A stretch of 64,000 bases of DNA from Nonomuraea guangzhouensis (GCF_019396345.1 NZ_JAHKRM010000021.1:124001-188000); one strand, 5' to 3'; positions 26,641 through 35,716 are shown, counted from the first letter of the stretch. Notes: generated by a model not told the origin, from the sequence alone. Numbers and translations are program-made.

Positions 26641-27930
26641 TTAACGTCTACCTGTCTTCCCGCTATTCCCTACTTCCTCGGTGACTTGGATCACGATGCT
26701 CCAGCCGTGCGCCGGAACGACGGCCGGGTCGCTCACACCACGCTGCGGCTCGGCCACGTCGACCTGGCCGATCGGGAACCGGTGCGGCTCGTCGCCGAGG
26801 TTCAGCAGGGTGACGATCTCCGTCCCGCCGCCGTCGCGGGGCCGGGAGCGGAGCGCCACGGCCGTGTTGGTCAGGTGTTCGGCGGTGGTGTGGGCTCTGA
26901 CCAGCCACGGGTGACGCCGGCGCAGGCCGATGAGCCGCTGGTGCAGCCGATAGACGTCGGTCCCGTCCGGGGCGAGGCCGCCCGGCTCCGCGGGGAACGC
27001 CGGCCTGATCGCGTCGTCACCGCCCGCCCGCTCCTCCTTCAGCCCCCGGAACGCCTGCTCGTCCCCGTAGTAGACGCTCGGCAGGCCGCCGACGGTGAAC
27101 AGCACGGCCAGGGCGTGGCCGAGGTGCCGAGGGTCCTCAAGCCGGGTGGCGATCCTGGTGACATCATGGTTCCCGACGAACGTGAGGGGGACGAAGGTGT
27201 CCAGCAGCCCGTCGTGGCGGTCGAGGGCCCAGGCGAGTTCGAAGAGGTTACGGTCGTTGAGCGAGCTCCAGATGGCCTTCCACAGCTCGTACTGGGTGAC
27301 GGAGTCGAGCCCCGACTCGGCGACATATCTGGCGTAGTCGCCGTGGATCACCTCGCCGCCGAACCACGCCTCCGGGTGCCGCGCGCGCACCTCGCCCAGG
27401 ACCTCCCGCCAGAACGACGCCGGTACGGCATAGGCGGCGTCGAGCCGCCAGCCCGCCGCGCCACGGTCGAGCCAGTGGTTCATGACGGCGGCGACGTGGT
27501 GCCGCACGGCGGGTTCGGCGTGGTCGAGCGCGACGAGCCCCTGATGCCCCTCGAACACCTCGTAGCCCTCGGACCCCCTCCTGAACCATCGCTCGTCCGC
27601 CTGGAACGACCGGCCGACGTGGTTGAACACGCCGTCGAGGATGATCCGCAGCCCGCGTCGCCGCGCCTCGGCGACGAGAGAGTCGAAGTCGGCGTCGTCA
27701 CCGAGGCGGGGGTCGATCCTGAAGTGATCGACGGTGTCGTAGCCGTGAGTCTCGGCGGCGAAGATCGGGCCGAGCTGGAGCCCCGAACAGCCCAGTTCCA
27801 CGACGTAGTCCAGCCACGCCTCCAGGTGGCGCAGCCGGTGCCGCACCTCCGGTCGAGCGGTGGCCGGGGCCCCGGTGAAGCCGAGCGGGTAGACCTGCCA
27901 CCAGATCGCATGTTCAGTCCACGACGGCAC
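26641..27930 (-). CDS. GH13 alpha-amylase-family glycoside hydrolase
   Basis: A 429-residue intracellular enzyme. The four GH13 regions are visible: DGVFNHVG (I), GWRLDAAYAV (II, nucleophile Asp), WFGGEVIHGDY (III, acid/base Glu) and FVGNHDVTRIA (IV). It acts on alpha-glucosidic bonds, probably of maltooligosaccharides or a related alpha-glucan. There is no signal peptide, and the length is short for a secreted amylase. The GTG start has GAGGAG upstream and overlaps the end of the FUSC gene by 17 bp, so the two are co-transcribed although functionally unrelated. Confidence 0.88.
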   Translation of the reverse strand: MPSWTEHAIWWQVYPLGFTGAPATARPEVRHRLRHLEAWLDYVVELGCSGLQLGPIFAAETHGYDTVDHFRIDPRLGDDADFDSLVAEARRRGLRIILDGVFNHVGRSFQADERWFRRGSEGYEVFEGHQGLVALDHAEPAVRHHVAAVMNHWLDRGAAGWRLDAAYAVPASFWREVLGEVRARHPEAWFGGEVIHGDYARYVAESGLDSVTQYELWKAIWSSLNDRNLFELAWALDRHDGLLDTFVPLTFVGNHDVTRIATRLEDPRHLGHALAVLFTVGGLPSVYYGDEQAFRGLKEERAGGDDAIRPAFPAEPGGLAPDGTDVYRLHQRLIGLRRRHPWLVRAHTTAEHLTNTAVALRSRPRDGGGTEIVTLLNLGDEPHRFPIGQVDVAEPQRGVSDPAVVPAHGWSIVIQVTEEVGNSGKTGRR

Positions 27931-29194
27931 GTGTGCTCCTCTTTCTGCGTACTGCCCAGTTGCGTACTGCCCAGGGCAGGAATCCCAGACCCAGGGCCAG
28001 TACGCACCCGATGGCCGTGTCGGCCAGCCGGTACCCGATCGTGGCGGGGGCCACGCGTCCGCCGCCCTCCATGAGCAGCAGGACGAGCGGCGTCATGACG
28101 GTCGCGTACAAGGTGTAGTCGCGATCCTTGAGCACCGGCCTGACCGCGGCCAGCCCGGCGACGAGCAGCACGAACAGCCACGGCGCCGGCACCCACAACA
28201 GTACGGCGGACCCGGCCAGCACTCCGGCGCCGGTACCCGCGGCCCGCTCGATCGCCCGCCGCGGCGCGCCGTCCAGTTGCCGCCTGACGACGATCACGAC
28301 GGTGACGGCGATCCAGGAGGCGGTCGGCTGTGGCCACACCAGGCCGATGATCTCGGCGGCGGACAGGCAGGTGATCAGGCGGATGGGGTACTGCCAGCCG
28401 CGCACGGTCCCGAGCGTCCGCCACCAGCGGCGCAGCAGCGCTCGCTTGGTGGGCGCGGGGTTCGCCGGCGGTACAACGGCGGGCTCTGTGCGACGGACTC
28501 CGAGGCGCGGTCGTTTCGTGCGCGGTTGTCTCGTGTGGGTGCACAGCGCGGTGACCAGCAGGCCCCAGATCGCCCCTTCGGCGAACAGTACGGCGGCTGC
28601 GACAGGAGCGGCGTGCTTGGCCAGGCCGGTCGAGATGACCATGAAAACGATGAAGCGAGTGGTGTGCTCGGCCATGGGACGGCTGATCCCGCCCACCACC
28701 GCCACCATGGCCGCGACGAGCACGATGGTGACCGCCGCGATCCAGCCATGCCCGCCGACGGCAGCACCGACGAGCCCCGCCACGGTCGTGGTCGCGACCG
28801 CGTAACCACCTCGCCTAAACCCCTCCGCCAAGGCCGTGCCCCTTGCGACCACGCCATCGACGGGTGCGGCGGCGGCCCTGGAGACGCTGTCGGCGGGCGT
28901 GGCGCCCGCAGGGACGCCACCAACCGGCACGACGCCCCCAGACCCGGCACCAGTGGGTCCGGCACTGGTGGGCCCGGCACCAGTGGGCCCGGCACCAGTG
29001 GGCCCGGCACCGGTGCGCCCGGCACCTGCGGGCCCAGCGTCTGCGGGCCCGGCACCTGTGGAGACGCCGCTGACGGCAAGGGCGCCGAGGGCGGCCAGCG
29101 TGCCGAGGGCAGGGTGCCCGGAGGCGACGCCCCAGGCGACCGGCCCACCGAGCCCCAGCCCGGCGGCGATCATACGTCGCGTCTCGATCCCCAC
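27914..29194 (-). CDS. FUSC-family membrane protein (aromatic-acid exporter-like)
   Basis: A 426-residue membrane protein with two clusters of hydrophobic segments (about residues 5-45/125-215 and 270-405). It contains LYATVMTPLVLLL and the internal duplicated arrangement seen in FUSC/ArAE proteins. Between the first segments and the rest lies a low-complexity stretch (about residues 45-90) of pentapeptide GPTGA repeats made by eight 15-bp DNA units. The GTG start has GGGAGGTG upstream. A divergent MarR gene with a palindrome between them suggests MarR control. The transported compound is unknown. Confidence 0.75.
   Translation of the reverse strand: MGIETRRMIAAGLGLGGPVAWGVASGHPALGTLAALGALAVSGVSTGAGPADAGPAGAGRTGAGPTGAGPTGAGPTSAGPTGAGSGGVVPVGGVPAGATPADSVSRAAAAPVDGVVARGTALAEGFRRGGYAVATTTVAGLVGAAVGGHGWIAAVTIVLVAAMVAVVGGISRPMAEHTTRFIVFMVISTGLAKHAAPVAAAVLFAEGAIWGLLVTALCTHTRQPRTKRPRLGVRRTEPAVVPPANPAPTKRALLRRWWRTLGTVRGWQYPIRLITCLSAAEIIGLVWPQPTASWIAVTVVIVVRRQLDGAPRRAIERAAGTGAGVLAGSAVLLWVPAPWLFVLLVAGLAAVRPVLKDRDYTLYATVMTPLVLLLMEGGGRVAPATIGYRLADTAIGCVLALGLGFLPWAVRNWAVRRKRSTRAVVD
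28941..29060. repeat. Eight 15-bp tandem repeats inside the FUSC gene
   Basis: Units of the form GGCCCGGCACCAGTG repeat eight times with few changes, keeping frame and encoding GPTGA-like pentapeptides. The copies are nearly identical at the base level, suggesting recent expansion. Confidence 0.85.
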
Positions 29195-29229
29195 GTCGGC
29201 ACCTCCCGACGCCGGACCCTACCACCTTC

Positions 29230-29244
29230 CTACGCATTGCGTAG
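29230..29244. promoter_or_regulatory. 15-bp palindrome between FUSC and marR
   Basis: CTACGCA and TGCGTAG flank a single T, about 35 bp upstream of the FUSC start and 60 bp upstream of marR. It has the size and symmetry of a MarR operator, and the surrounding 100 bp are AT-richer than the flanks. Confidence 0.55.
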
Positions 29245-29303
29245 TAAATTTCCCGCTAACTACCTCTATATCCAGACATTTAGTAAGTGCTACCGTAATA
29301 ATC

Positions 29304-29732
29304 ATGGACGACGAGGAACTACGAGCCACGGCCGTATCGCTCCGCCGGGCGGCCGTCGGCCTGGCGCGGCGCCTGCGCGAGGAGCGCCCCGCACACGGCC
29401 CGGGCGCCCTGGCCCTCTCCCTTCTCGGCCACCTGCGCCGACGCGGCCCTATGACCGCCGGAGAGCTGGCCACGGCCGAACACCTGCAACCGCAGTCCGT
29501 CACCCGCGCCCTCGCCGCCCTGGACGAGCAGGGCCTGATCCGCCGCTCACGCGACGAGGACGACCGCCGCCGGCACCACATCGTCCTCACCGAACGGGGC
29601 ACCGCGATGCTCACCGAGCAGGCCGGCACCACGGACCTGTGGCTGGCCCAGGCGATGGCCCAACGACTCACCCCGGCGGAGTGCCGCATCCTGGCCGTGG
29701 CAGCCGACTTGCTGGACCAACTGCACTCGTAG
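29304..29732 (+). CDS. MarR-family transcriptional regulator
   Basis: A 142-residue winged-helix protein. MTAGELATAEHLQPQSVTRALAALDEQGLI is the recognition helix region, and RSRDEDDRRRHHIVLTERG is the wing with the typical DxRxR pattern. It is divergent from the FUSC/GH13 operon with a palindrome between them, so it is probably the local repressor. Confidence 0.87.
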   Translation: MDDEELRATAVSLRRAAVGLARRLREERPAHGPGALALSLLGHLRRRGPMTAGELATAEHLQPQSVTRALAALDEQGLIRRSRDEDDRRRHHIVLTERGTAMLTEQAGTTDLWLAQAMAQRLTPAECRILAVAADLLDQLHS

Positions 29733-29814
29733 CCGAGGTCAGCCCGAATGCGGCTGCATGCGACGGGCAAAGCGGTTCAATGCCGCAGGTGGGGAAGCGG
29801 CGAGCGGGGCCTGA

Positions 29815-29976
29815 CAGTCCTCCGCTGGGCAGCGCACCCATGACCTGGCCACCGCCCGTGGGGCAGCCGAGGCATTCGACGTGGCGGCCCAGTACGACAT
29901 CGACGAGATCGCACAGGCCGTTGAGCACGCGGCCCGCTTGGGAAAGACCGACACCGTCCTCGTCACCATCCCCTGA
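29815..29976 (+). pseudogene. Possible C-terminal remnant of a dehydrogenase
   Basis: A frame opening right after a stop codon encodes 53 residues with good codon bias: THDLATARGAAEAFDVAAQ, then YDIDEIAQAVEHAARLGKT and VLVTIP at the end. This resembles the tail of zinc-binding/quinone-oxidoreductase-type dehydrogenases, where a segment of this kind ends the protein. There is no start codon with a ribosome binding site and nothing similar upstream, so I read it as a decayed fragment. Confidence 0.3.
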
Positions 29977-30026
29977 TCCCGTAACACCGAAGGAGAGCGC
30001 TCAGCCCGACCTCAGTCGGCCAACTC

Positions 30027-31154
30027 CTACCGGTAGGGATCGCGCAGCGGGGTCACACGTTCGGCGAAGTCGGCCTTGATCCTGGCCATGCGCGGGCCTG
30101 GGGCGTAGAAGCGGCCCTTGGTCTCGCCGTACGGCTGGAGCCACCCCTTGGCCGCGAGGTCGCGCAGGTCGCGCGCGGCCTGGCCCTGGCTGAGCCCTTC
30201 GTCGGCCTGGTAGCGGCTCCTGCGCAGGCGTCTGTTCACGAACACCTCGTAGAGGGCGGAGACGCTCCGGTTGTTGAGGCCGTCGGCGTCGACCTGCTCC
30301 TCCAGCAGCATCCAGATCTCTCCGGCCTCGGCGAGCCGCTGGCTCACCCGCTGCGCCTGCATGTGATGAGCTTTCAGGCAGAAGCGCACCCACGGCAGGG
30401 TGTCCCCGTGCGGGCCCCACTGCCGGCCGCCCACCAGGCCGAGCACGTCGTAATACTCGATGGTGGTGCGCTGCTGACCGAGCCACTCCTCGATGGAGGA
30501 GAACTCGGGCAGCATGATCTGCTCCCTGCCCAGGACGAGCGTCTGGAGCGCGCGGGACATCCGGCCGTTGCCGTCGCGCCAAGGGTGGATCTTGACCAGG
30601 TTGAAGTGGGCCATCGCCGCCCGGACATAGCTCGGGCAGTCCCGATCGCCCTCGTTGAGCCACCCGACCAGCTCGTCCAGGAGGCCCGGCACCAGGTCGG
30701 CGTCGGGCCCCTCATAGACCACGGCGCCCGAGTCGGAGTCGCGGATATAGATGCCACCAGGCCGGATCGCGCCCGGCGACTTGTCGCGATGGTGACCGAT
30801 GACCATGAAGTTGAGCCCGTGGAGCAGCCCCACGTCGAACCGGAACACCGGCGCCCGCGAAAGCACCTGGATGTAGGTCAGCGCCTGCTGATATCCGGCG
30901 ATCTCCCGCGACACCGGCACCGACGTCTCCAGCGGCTCCTCCCCCGCCATGATCGACTCGATGTCCTCCACGCTGGCCCGGTAACCCTCGATCGAGTTGG
31001 ACCCCTGGATCGCCCGAGCCCGCAACTGCCTGCGCAGTTGCCCGTCCCAGCGATGCGTCTCGGCCAGCCGATACTTGAGGTCCCGCCGCATGTCCTCGAT
31101 CTCCGCGAGCACCGCCTTGTCGGCGGCTTCCAGCGCGGGCGTGCCGTACAACAT
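30027..31154 (-). CDS. Fic-family protein adenylyltransferase with C-terminal winged helix
   Basis: A 375-residue Fic protein. The active-site motif HPWRDGNGRMSR is at residues 190-201. An inhibitory-helix motif, SNSIEG (S52, E56, G57), lies N-terminal to the Fic domain, placing it in class II (self-inhibited). Residues 300-375 look like a winged helix (SQGQAARDLRDLAAKGWL), so the protein may bind DNA. It would transfer AMP to a target hydroxyl group. No separate antitoxin gene is adjacent. A large dyad lies 20 bp upstream of its start and could be an autoregulatory site. Confidence 0.92.
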   Translation of the reverse strand: MLYGTPALEAADKAVLAEIEDMRRDLKYRLAETHRWDGQLRRQLRARAIQGSNSIEGYRASVEDIESIMAGEEPLETSVPVSREIAGYQQALTYIQVLSRAPVFRFDVGLLHGLNFMVIGHHRDKSPGAIRPGGIYIRDSDSGAVVYEGPDADLVPGLLDELVGWLNEGDRDCPSYVRAAMAHFNLVKIHPWRDGNGRMSRALQTLVLGREQIMLPEFSSIEEWLGQQRTTIEYYDVLGLVGGRQWGPHGDTLPWVRFCLKAHHMQAQRVSQRLAEAGEIWMLLEEQVDADGLNNRSVSALYEVFVNRRLRRSRYQADEGLSQGQAARDLRDLAAKGWLQPYGETKGRFYAPGPRMARIKADFAERVTPLRDPYR

Positions 31155-31173
31155 GGGCCCCAGAAAAGCATGA

Positions 31174-31207
31174 GCGAATCATTCAGTCAAATGAACGAAT
31201 GATTCGC
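31174..31207. promoter_or_regulatory. 34-bp dyad operator upstream of fic
   Basis: GCGAATCATTC (31174-31184) and its exact reverse complement GAATGATTCGC (31197-31207) are separated by 12 bp. On the fic strand TTGACT falls inside the spacer and could be a -35 element. The second arm is about 20 bp from the fic ATG. Eleven-base perfect arms are unlikely by chance. Confidence 0.75.
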
Positions 31208-31221
31208 CCAAAACACCAAAA

Positions 31222-31249
31222 GCCCCGCCGTACCGGAGTACAGCGGGGC
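31222..31249 (-). terminator. Rho-independent terminator after lon
   Basis: GCCCCGC and GCGGGGC enclose an inner GTAC/GTAC stem with a CGGA loop. On the lon strand the hairpin is followed by a U-rich run (CTTTTGGTGTTTTG). It starts 16 bp after the lon stop. Confidence 0.8.
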
Positions 31250-31264
31250 AGCTGGTCGGTCAGG

Positions 31265-33625
31265 TCAGGCCGCGACCGGGGAGGCGACCTGGGCCGGGGA
31301 CAGGGCGATGTCGAGGACCTCGCGCACGTCGCTGACCGGGTGGATCGTCAGCTCGTTACGCACCTCCTCGGGCACGTCGTCCAGGTCCGGCTCGTTGCGG
31401 GCCGGGATGAGGACCGTGGTGATGCCTGCCCGGTGCGCCGCCAGCAGCTTCTGCTTGACGCCGCCGATCGGCAGCACCCGACCGGTGAGCGAGATCTCAC
31501 CGGTCATGGCCACGTCACTGCGTACCGTACGGCCGGACAGGAGCGAGGCCAGCGCGGTCGTCAGCGTCACGCCCGCCGAGGGGCCGTCCTTGGGCACGGC
31601 GCCCGCGGGGAAGTGGACGTGGACCGAGCGGTCCTTGAACGCGGTGACCGGCAGCTCCAGCTCCGCGCCGTGCGAGCGCAGGTAGGAGAGCGCGATCCTG
31701 GCCGACTCCTTCATCACGTCGCCCAGCTGGCCGGTGAGGGTCAGCCCGGTCTCGCCGGTCTCCGGCTCGGCCAGGGACGCCTCGACGTAGAGGACGTCGC
31801 CGCCCGCGCCAGTGACCGCCAGACCGGTCGCCACTCCGGGCACCGAGGTGCGCTGGGTGGCCTCGGGCAGCGACGACTCCGGCACGAACCTCGGGCGGCC
31901 GATGTAGCCGACCAGGTCGTCCTCGCCGACGGTGACGGGCAGCTCGTTCTTGGCCGCGACCTTGCGCAGGATGCGGGCGACCGAGCGCTCCAGGGACCGT
32001 ACGCCGGCCTCCCGGGTGTATTCGGCGGCCAGCCTGCGCAGCGCCGCGTCCTCGACGCCCACCTCGTCGGCGGTCAGTCCGGCGAGGTCGAGCTGCCGGG
32101 GCAGCAGGTGGTCACGGGCGATGGCGACCTTCTCGTCCTCGGTGTAGCCGTCGAGCGTGACGACCTCCATGCGGTCGAGCAGCGGCCCGGGGATGGCCTC
32201 CAGGACGTTGGCCGTCGCCAGGAACAGCACGTCGGACAGGTCCAGCTCGACCTCGAGGTAGTGGTCGCGGAACGTGTGGTTCTGCGCGGGGTCGAGCACC
32301 TCGAGCAGGGCCGCCGTCGGGTCGCCGCGGTAGTCGGCGCCGACCTTGTCGACCTCGTCGAGCAGGACGACCGGGTTCATCGACCCGGCCTCGCGGATGG
32401 CGCGGACGATGCGGCCGGGCAGCGCGCCGACGTAGGTGCGCCGGTGACCGCGGATCTCCGCCTCGTCGCGGACGCCGCCGAGCGCGACGCGGACGAACTT
32501 GCGGCCCATCGCCCGCGCGACGGACTCGCCCAGCGAGGTCTTGCCCACTCCGGGAGGACCGGCGAGCGCGAGTACGGCGCCGCTGCGGCGGCCGCCCACC
32601 ACGCCCATGCCCTTGTCCTGACGGCGCTTGCGCACGGCCAGGTGCTCGATGACGCGGTCCTTCACGTCGGCGAGGCCGGTGTGGTCGGCGTCCAGCACCT
32701 CACGGGCGCCGGTGATGTCGTAGTTGTCCTCGGTCCGCTCGTTCCACGGGAGGTCGAGGACGGTGTCGAGCCAGGTACGGATCCAGCCGGTCTCGGGAGA
32801 CTGGTCGGACGTACGCTCCAGCTTGTCGACCTCCTTGAGCGCGGCCTCGCGCACCTTCTCCGGCAGGTCGGCCGCCTCGACGCGGGCCCGGTAGTCCTCT
32901 TCCTCGGTCTCGGTGGAGTCGCCGTTGAGCTCCTTGAGCTCCTTCCGGACTGCGGCGAGCTGCTGGCGCAGCAGGAACTCACGCTGCTGCTTGTCCATGC
33001 CCTCCTGGACGTCCTTGCGGATCGTCTCGGCCACGTCCAGCTCGGCGAGGTGCTCGCGCGACCACTCGACCAGTCTGGCCAGCCGGTCGGCCGGGTCGGC
33101 GGCCTCCAACAGCTCGACCTTCTGGGCCGTCGTCAGCCAAGGCGTGTAGCCGGAGCTGTCGGCCAGCACCGAAGGGTCGTCGATCTGGTTGACCTGGTCG
33201 ACCACCTGCCAGGCGCCGCGCTTCTGCAGGATCGTGGTGGCCAGGGCCTTGTACTCCTTGGCCAGCTCCTGGGCGCGCTCGCCGGCGGAGACGGCCTCGA
33301 TCACGATGGCCTCCACCCACAGGGCGGCGCCGGGGCCGGTCGTGCCGGTGCCCACGCGAACCCGGTTGACGCCCCGCACCACCGCGGCGGGCTCGCCACC
33401 GGGCAGCCTTCCGACCTGCTCGACAACGGCCTGCACGCCGACCGCGCCGTAACGACCGTCGATCCGGGGAACGAGGAGGACCCGCGGCTTGTTGCCACCA
33501 GATGCCTGGGCCGCGTCTATGGCCGCCCGCACCTCGGAGTCGGACAGGTCCAGCGGAACCACCATGCCCGGCAGGACGACCTCGTCGTCCAGCGGCAGGA
33601 CCGGGAGGATCAAGCTCTCACTCAT
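31265..33625 (-). CDS. lon: ATP-dependent Lon protease
   Basis: A 786-residue protein of normal LonA length. It has an N-terminal substrate-binding domain (LPVLPLDDEVVLPGMVVPL), a long helical region, an AAA+ module with Walker A GPPGVGKT (about residue 355), and the C-terminal serine protease domain with PKDGPSAGVT (catalytic Ser about residue 680) and the dyad lysine about 43 residues later. It degrades misfolded and regulatory proteins in the cytoplasm. The ATG at 33625 has TTTGGAG upstream. A HAIR operator overlaps the promoter region, indicating heat-shock control by HspR, as known for lon in Streptomyces. Confidence 0.97.
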   Translation of the reverse strand: MSESLILPVLPLDDEVVLPGMVVPLDLSDSEVRAAIDAAQASGGNKPRVLLVPRIDGRYGAVGVQAVVEQVGRLPGGEPAAVVRGVNRVRVGTGTTGPGAALWVEAIVIEAVSAGERAQELAKEYKALATTILQKRGAWQVVDQVNQIDDPSVLADSSGYTPWLTTAQKVELLEAADPADRLARLVEWSREHLAELDVAETIRKDVQEGMDKQQREFLLRQQLAAVRKELKELNGDSTETEEEDYRARVEAADLPEKVREAALKEVDKLERTSDQSPETGWIRTWLDTVLDLPWNERTEDNYDITGAREVLDADHTGLADVKDRVIEHLAVRKRRQDKGMGVVGGRRSGAVLALAGPPGVGKTSLGESVARAMGRKFVRVALGGVRDEAEIRGHRRTYVGALPGRIVRAIREAGSMNPVVLLDEVDKVGADYRGDPTAALLEVLDPAQNHTFRDHYLEVELDLSDVLFLATANVLEAIPGPLLDRMEVVTLDGYTEDEKVAIARDHLLPRQLDLAGLTADEVGVEDAALRRLAAEYTREAGVRSLERSVARILRKVAAKNELPVTVGEDDLVGYIGRPRFVPESSLPEATQRTSVPGVATGLAVTGAGGDVLYVEASLAEPETGETGLTLTGQLGDVMKESARIALSYLRSHGAELELPVTAFKDRSVHVHFPAGAVPKDGPSAGVTLTTALASLLSGRTVRSDVAMTGEISLTGRVLPIGGVKQKLLAAHRAGITTVLIPARNEPDLDDVPEEVRNELTIHPVSDVREVLDIALSPAQVASPVAA

Positions 33626-33640
33626 TCGAACTCCAAAGGG

Positions 33641-33659
33641 TTGAGTTATACCGACTCAA
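33641..33659. promoter_or_regulatory. HAIR element (HspR operator) upstream of lon
   Basis: TTGAGT, 7 bp, ACTCAA: this matches the HspR-associated inverted repeat CTTGAGT-N7-ACTCAAG over twelve of fourteen arm bases with exact spacing. It lies 16 bp before the lon start, where a bound repressor would block transcription. Confidence 0.85.
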
Positions 33660-33794
33660 TTCATTAGAGCCCGTGATTGTTCCCAGGCTTGCCGATGTTC
33701 GCTCACGGCGATCGTAATCATGTAAGCCAGTCATACCTGGGGATGACGACCCAGGGTTGATGCCCGCCCGGCCACGCGCCCGTAGGGTGGTCGC

Positions 33795-35063
33795 GTGTTC
33801 TCGGCAGTGGTGCGGCCCTTCGCGCTGGCGCTGTTCCAGGGCGACGCGGACCCGCCGCCGCCCCGCTCGCGCTGGCTGCGTTTCCGGCTGCCCCGCTGGC
33901 AGCCGCTGACCGGCGTTCTCGACCTGGTCCAGGTGGTGGACGTCCTGGTGGCGCTGCTCCTGTTCGTCAGCACATACTCCCAGCTCGTCGACTGGAACGA
34001 CGTCGCCAAGCTGCCGGTCAACGACCCGTTGCTCTACCTCGCCACTGCCGCGGTGTCCGTGCCCGTGGCGCTGCGCGACCGATGGCCGCTGGCCGCCTGG
34101 CGGATGACCATGGTCCTGCTGCCGGTCGCCCTCTGGGTGACGCAGACAATCGGCACCAGCAGTCCGCCCTACTCGCTAGGGCTGGTGGTGATGTACCCGT
34201 TGGTGACCTATTCGGTGGCCGTGCGCTGCGACCGCCCGATCACCGTCGCGGTGTGGGTGCTGAGCTTCCTGGCCGCGTGGATCGTCGATCCCGACTCGCT
34301 GTACCTCGTCACGGTCATGGTGACCGTCGCTCTGCTGTTCGGCTACAACGTGCGCGTACGCCGTAACGCCACGGCCAGGCTCGCCGAGGAGGAACGGCGC
34401 TCGCGGCTCGCCGAAAGCGCCCAGGCCGCGCTCGAAGAGCGGGCCAGGATCGCGCGGGAGCTGCACGACGTGGTCGCCCACCACATGTCGGTGATCGCCA
34501 TCCAGGCCGAGGCGGTGCCGCTCAAGGCGGCCGGCGATCCCGCCCTGCTGGAGGCGGGCCTGGCCGAGATCCGCAGCCTGTCCCTGGAGGCCATCGCCGA
34601 GCTGCGCCAGGTGCTCGGCGTGCTGCGCGACCAGGACGGCCGCGCCGATACCGCGCCGCAGCCCGGCCTCGACCGGCTCGACGAGCTCGTGTCCAACGCC
34701 CGCGCCGCCGGGCTCACCGTGCTGGTCAGGCGGCCGGAGCCGCTCGGGCCGCTGCCACCCGCCGTGGGTCTGTCCGCGTACCGGATCGTGCAGGAGTCGC
34801 TGAGCAACGCGATGCGGCACGCGCCCGGCGCCACGGTCACGATCACCGTCGAGCAGGACGGCGACGCCTTACGGCTGCGCGTCGCCAACGGCGGCGGCAC
34901 CGCGCCGGGCGGCCCCGCGGGGGCCGGGCAGGGGCTGGTGGGCATGCGCGAACGGGCGGCGCTGCTCGGCGGCACGTTGGAGGCGGGACCGGTCGACGGA
35001 GGCGGTTTCCAGGTGACCGCCACGCTGCCGATCGCGGTGGCGGCTACGGAGGAGACGACGTGA
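33795..35063 (+). CDS. Sensor histidine kinase, NarL/DesK-type (HisKA_3)
   Basis: A 422-residue membrane kinase with four to six N-terminal hydrophobic segments (to about residue 185). The phospho-acceptor box RIARELHDVVAHHMSV has His about 224, and the HATPase domain ends in GQGLVGMRERAALLGG. The GTG start overlaps no neighbour. Its stop overlaps the regulator start by four bases. The signal is unknown. Confidence 0.9.
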   Translation: MFSAVVRPFALALFQGDADPPPPRSRWLRFRLPRWQPLTGVLDLVQVVDVLVALLLFVSTYSQLVDWNDVAKLPVNDPLLYLATAAVSVPVALRDRWPLAAWRMTMVLLPVALWVTQTIGTSSPPYSLGLVVMYPLVTYSVAVRCDRPITVAVWVLSFLAAWIVDPDSLYLVTVMVTVALLFGYNVRVRRNATARLAEEERRSRLAESAQAALEERARIARELHDVVAHHMSVIAIQAEAVPLKAAGDPALLEAGLAEIRSLSLEAIAELRQVLGVLRDQDGRADTAPQPGLDRLDELVSNARAAGLTVLVRRPEPLGPLPPAVGLSAYRIVQESLSNAMRHAPGATVTITVEQDGDALRLRVANGGGTAPGGPAGAGQGLVGMRERAALLGGTLEAGPVDGGGFQVTATLPIAVAATEETT

Positions 35064-35716
35064 TCCGGGTCCTGATCGCGGACGACCAGGGGATGGTGCG
35101 CACCGGGTTCACGGTGTTCCTGAGCACGCAGGCCGACATCGAGGTGGTGGGCGAGGCGGCCAACGGCGAGGAGGCGATCCGTCAGGCGGCCGAGCTGCGG
35201 CCCGACGTGGTGCTCATGGACGTACGCATGCCGGTCATGGACGGACTGGAGGCGACCAGACGGCTCCTGTCGTCGGGCGACGGCCCGAAGGTGCTCATCC
35301 TGACCACCTTCGACCTCGACGACTACGTCTATGAGGCGCTGCGGGCGGGGGCGAGCGGGTTCCTGCTCAAGGACGCCTCGGCCGTCCAGCTCGCCGAGGC
35401 CGTGCGGGTGGTCGCGGCGGGCGACGCGCTCATCGCTCCGGCGGTCACCAAGCGGCTGATCCACGAGTTCGCCCGGCTGGGCGCGCCTCGGGCGCCGACG
35501 GTGCGCCGGCTGGCGGAGCTGACCGAGCGCGAGACGGAGGTGCTCGCGCTGGTCGCGCAGGCGATGTCCAACCAGGAGATCGCGGTGAAGCTGGTGGTGG
35601 CGGAGCAGACGGTCAAGACGCATGTGGGGCGGGTGCTGATGAAGCTGGGGCTGCGCGACAGGGCACAGGCGATCGTCTACGCGTACGAGACGGGGCTGGT
35701 ACGCCCGGGCGAGTGA
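35060..35716 (+). CDS. NarL/FixJ-type response regulator
   Basis: A 218-residue regulator. The receiver domain has the D8/D9 acidic pair, phospho-acceptor D54 (VLMDVRMP) and K104-region FLLKDA. A LuxR-type helix-turn-helix ends the protein (LTERETEVLALVAQAMSNQEIA, VKTHVGRVLMKL). The GTG start overlaps the kinase stop, so kinase and regulator form a coupled pair. Confidence 0.93.
   Translation: MIRVLIADDQGMVRTGFTVFLSTQADIEVVGEAANGEEAIRQAAELRPDVVLMDVRMPVMDGLEATRRLLSSGDGPKVLILTTFDLDDYVYEALRAGASGFLLKDASAVQLAEAVRVVAAGDALIAPAVTKRLIHEFARLGAPRAPTVRRLAELTERETEVLALVAQAMSNQEIAVKLVVAEQTVKTHVGRVLMKLGLRDRAQAIVYAYETGLVRPGE

Noticed and set aside
31199..33667. An 822-codon plus-strand frame opposite lon
   Set aside because: Antisense shadow of lon; no domain signal and no ribosome binding site.
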